From assembly GCA_030040035.1 (NCBI GenBank), contig JASHUJ010000013.1, positions 1-5,681 of the forward strand: a stretch of DNA of 5,681 nt. The letters run 5' to 3'. This document shows, piece by piece, positions 4,945 through 5,681 of this stretch. Under the pieces are notes generated by a model. That model saw nothing but the letters and a program-made list of their open reading frames with translations, ran no database searches and had not been told where the DNA came from. Positions within the stretch are counted from its first letter, which is position 1. Every line of letters begins with the position of its first letter. The stretch is from Thermoplasmata archaeon. Its GTDB lineage: Archaea; Thermoplasmatota; Thermoplasmata; Lutacidiplasmatales; UBA184. Position numbers and translations under genes: made by a program.

Positions 4945-5681
4945 CTACTGATACGCCCGCAGGAGCTCGCGCGCGATCACGGTCCGCTGGATCTCGTTGG
5001 CGCCCTCGTAGATCTGCGTCAACTTCGCGTCCCGGAGCAGCTTCTCCACCGGGTACTCCTTCATGTACCCGTAGCCGCCGAACGTCTGGATCGCCTCGTC
5101 CGCGACGTGCAGCGCCGCGTCGGACGCGAAGCATTTCGCGATCGAGGACTCGAGCGTGCCTTTGCCGCCGCGTTCGATCGTCCACGCGGCGTGCCAGGTC
5201 AGGAACCGGGCCGCGTGCACCGCCTGGACCATGTTCGCGAGCTTGATCTGGATCGCCTGGTGCTCGGCGATCGGCTTGCCGAACGTTTCGCGCTTCAGCG
5301 AGTAGGCGGCGGCATGGTCGAGGGCCGCCTGCGCGATCCCCGTGGCCAGCGCGCCGATCGGGGTGCGGGTCTGGTCGAGCGTCCGCATCGCGAGCGCGAA
5401 CCCCTCCCCCTCGGCCCCGAGTCGATCGGCCACCGGCACCCGGACGCCCTCGAACCGGACCGTGCCGGTGGACGAGGCCCGGTGCCCCATCTTCTCCTCG
5501 TCCTTTCCGGGCACGACGCCCTTTGCCGAGCGGGGGACGATGAACGCGCTCACGCCCCGGTGCTTCTTCTCCGGGTCGACGGTCGCGAAGACCGTGTAGA
5601 GGGCGGCGTGGGGGGCGTTCGTGATGAAGCACTTCTCGCCGTCGAGGACGTACTCGTCGCCCTCGCGTCGGGCCCGCGTGC
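4945..5681 (-). CDS. Acyl-CoA dehydrogenase, C-terminal 244 residues (N-terminus outside window)
   Basis: FAD enzyme that oxidises acyl-CoA to trans-2-enoyl-CoA and hands electrons to ETF; first step of beta-oxidation or of branched-chain acid breakdown. The fragment begins in the middle beta domain (EGDEYVLDGEKCFITNA), continues with the MGHRASST and FEGVRVP segments, then the C-terminal helical domain with RETFGKPIAEHQAIQ, the FGGYGYMKEYPVEKLLRDAK stretch, and YEGANEIQRTVIARELL. The Glu of YEGANEIQ (codon 5005-5007) sits at the position of the catalytic base in short- and medium-chain type members. The stop is TAG at 4947-4945. Codons run in frame to 5679 with no start needed, so the gene enters from the right edge. 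It is 15 bp upstream of etfB, so the enzyme and its electron acceptor are made together. Chain-length preference cannot be read from this fragment. Confidence 0.95.
   Translation of the reverse strand, partial: TRARREGDEYVLDGEKCFITNAPHAALYTVFATVDPEKKHRGVSAFIVPRSAKGVVPGKDEEKMGHRASSTGTVRFEGVRVPVADRLGAEGEGFALAMRTLDQTRTPIGALATGIAQAALDHAAAYSLKRETFGKPIAEHQAIQIKLANMVQAVHAARFLTWHAAWTIERGGKGTLESSIAKCFASDAALHVADEAIQTFGGYGYMKEYPVEKLLRDAKLTQIYEGANEIQRTVIARELLRAYQ

Noticed and set aside
4685..5632. 315-codon minus-strand frame across acd and etfB
   Set aside because: It is a shadow of both genes, Arg/Gly-rich and without motifs, and would overlap the acyl-CoA dehydrogenase whose catalytic segment is intact in another frame.

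Overview
The window is archaeal DNA of high GC content. The clearest marker is a complete archaeal/eukaryotic-type translation initiation factor 1A. Two TATA-like boxes at archaeal spacing, in front of starts that lack a Shine-Dalgarno sequence, agree with this. A Fix/ETF electron-transfer set beside an acyl-CoA dehydrogenase suggests a respiratory, organic-acid or fatty-acid oxidising heterotroph. A high-GC member of the Thermoplasmatota or a related uncultivated euryarchaeal lineage would fit, but the sequence alone does not fix the lineage.

Left part (1-1617, all minus strand). Reading from right to left there is a metal-dependent amidohydrolase_2 family protein, then aIF1A, then the N-terminal part of NAD(P)H-hydrate epimerase, which runs off the left edge. 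Gaps are 25 and 11 bp, so this looks like one transcription unit. It appears to start at a leaderless promoter near 1641-1646, with a possible second promoter just in front of aIF1A.

Middle (1618-1851). This 234 bp divergent intergenic region carries the amidohydrolase promoter on the minus strand, the fixC promoter on the plus strand, and one imperfect GC-rich palindrome. No RNA gene or small ORF is convincing there.

Right part. fixC (plus, 1852-3153) encodes an ETF:quinone oxidoreductase-like flavoprotein. It converges, 19 bp apart, on a minus-strand operon of acyl-CoA dehydrogenase (partial, off the right edge), etfB and etfA. The genes of this operon are tightly packed: 15 bp between acd and etfB, and a 4 bp GTGA overlap between etfB and etfA. 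The likely joint role is to pass electrons from acyl-CoA oxidation through the EtfAB heterodimer to FixC and on to the membrane quinone pool. The FixX ferredoxin-like partner that normally goes with FixC is not in the window, and FixC has a single cysteine, so it cannot hold its own iron-sulfur cluster.

I see no mobile element, CRISPR array, tRNA or rRNA. I do not see a new defence or other undescribed system here. The points worth checking are the split Fix module, an atypical nucleotide-binding loop in EtfB, the unassigned amidohydrolase and the extended aIF1A.
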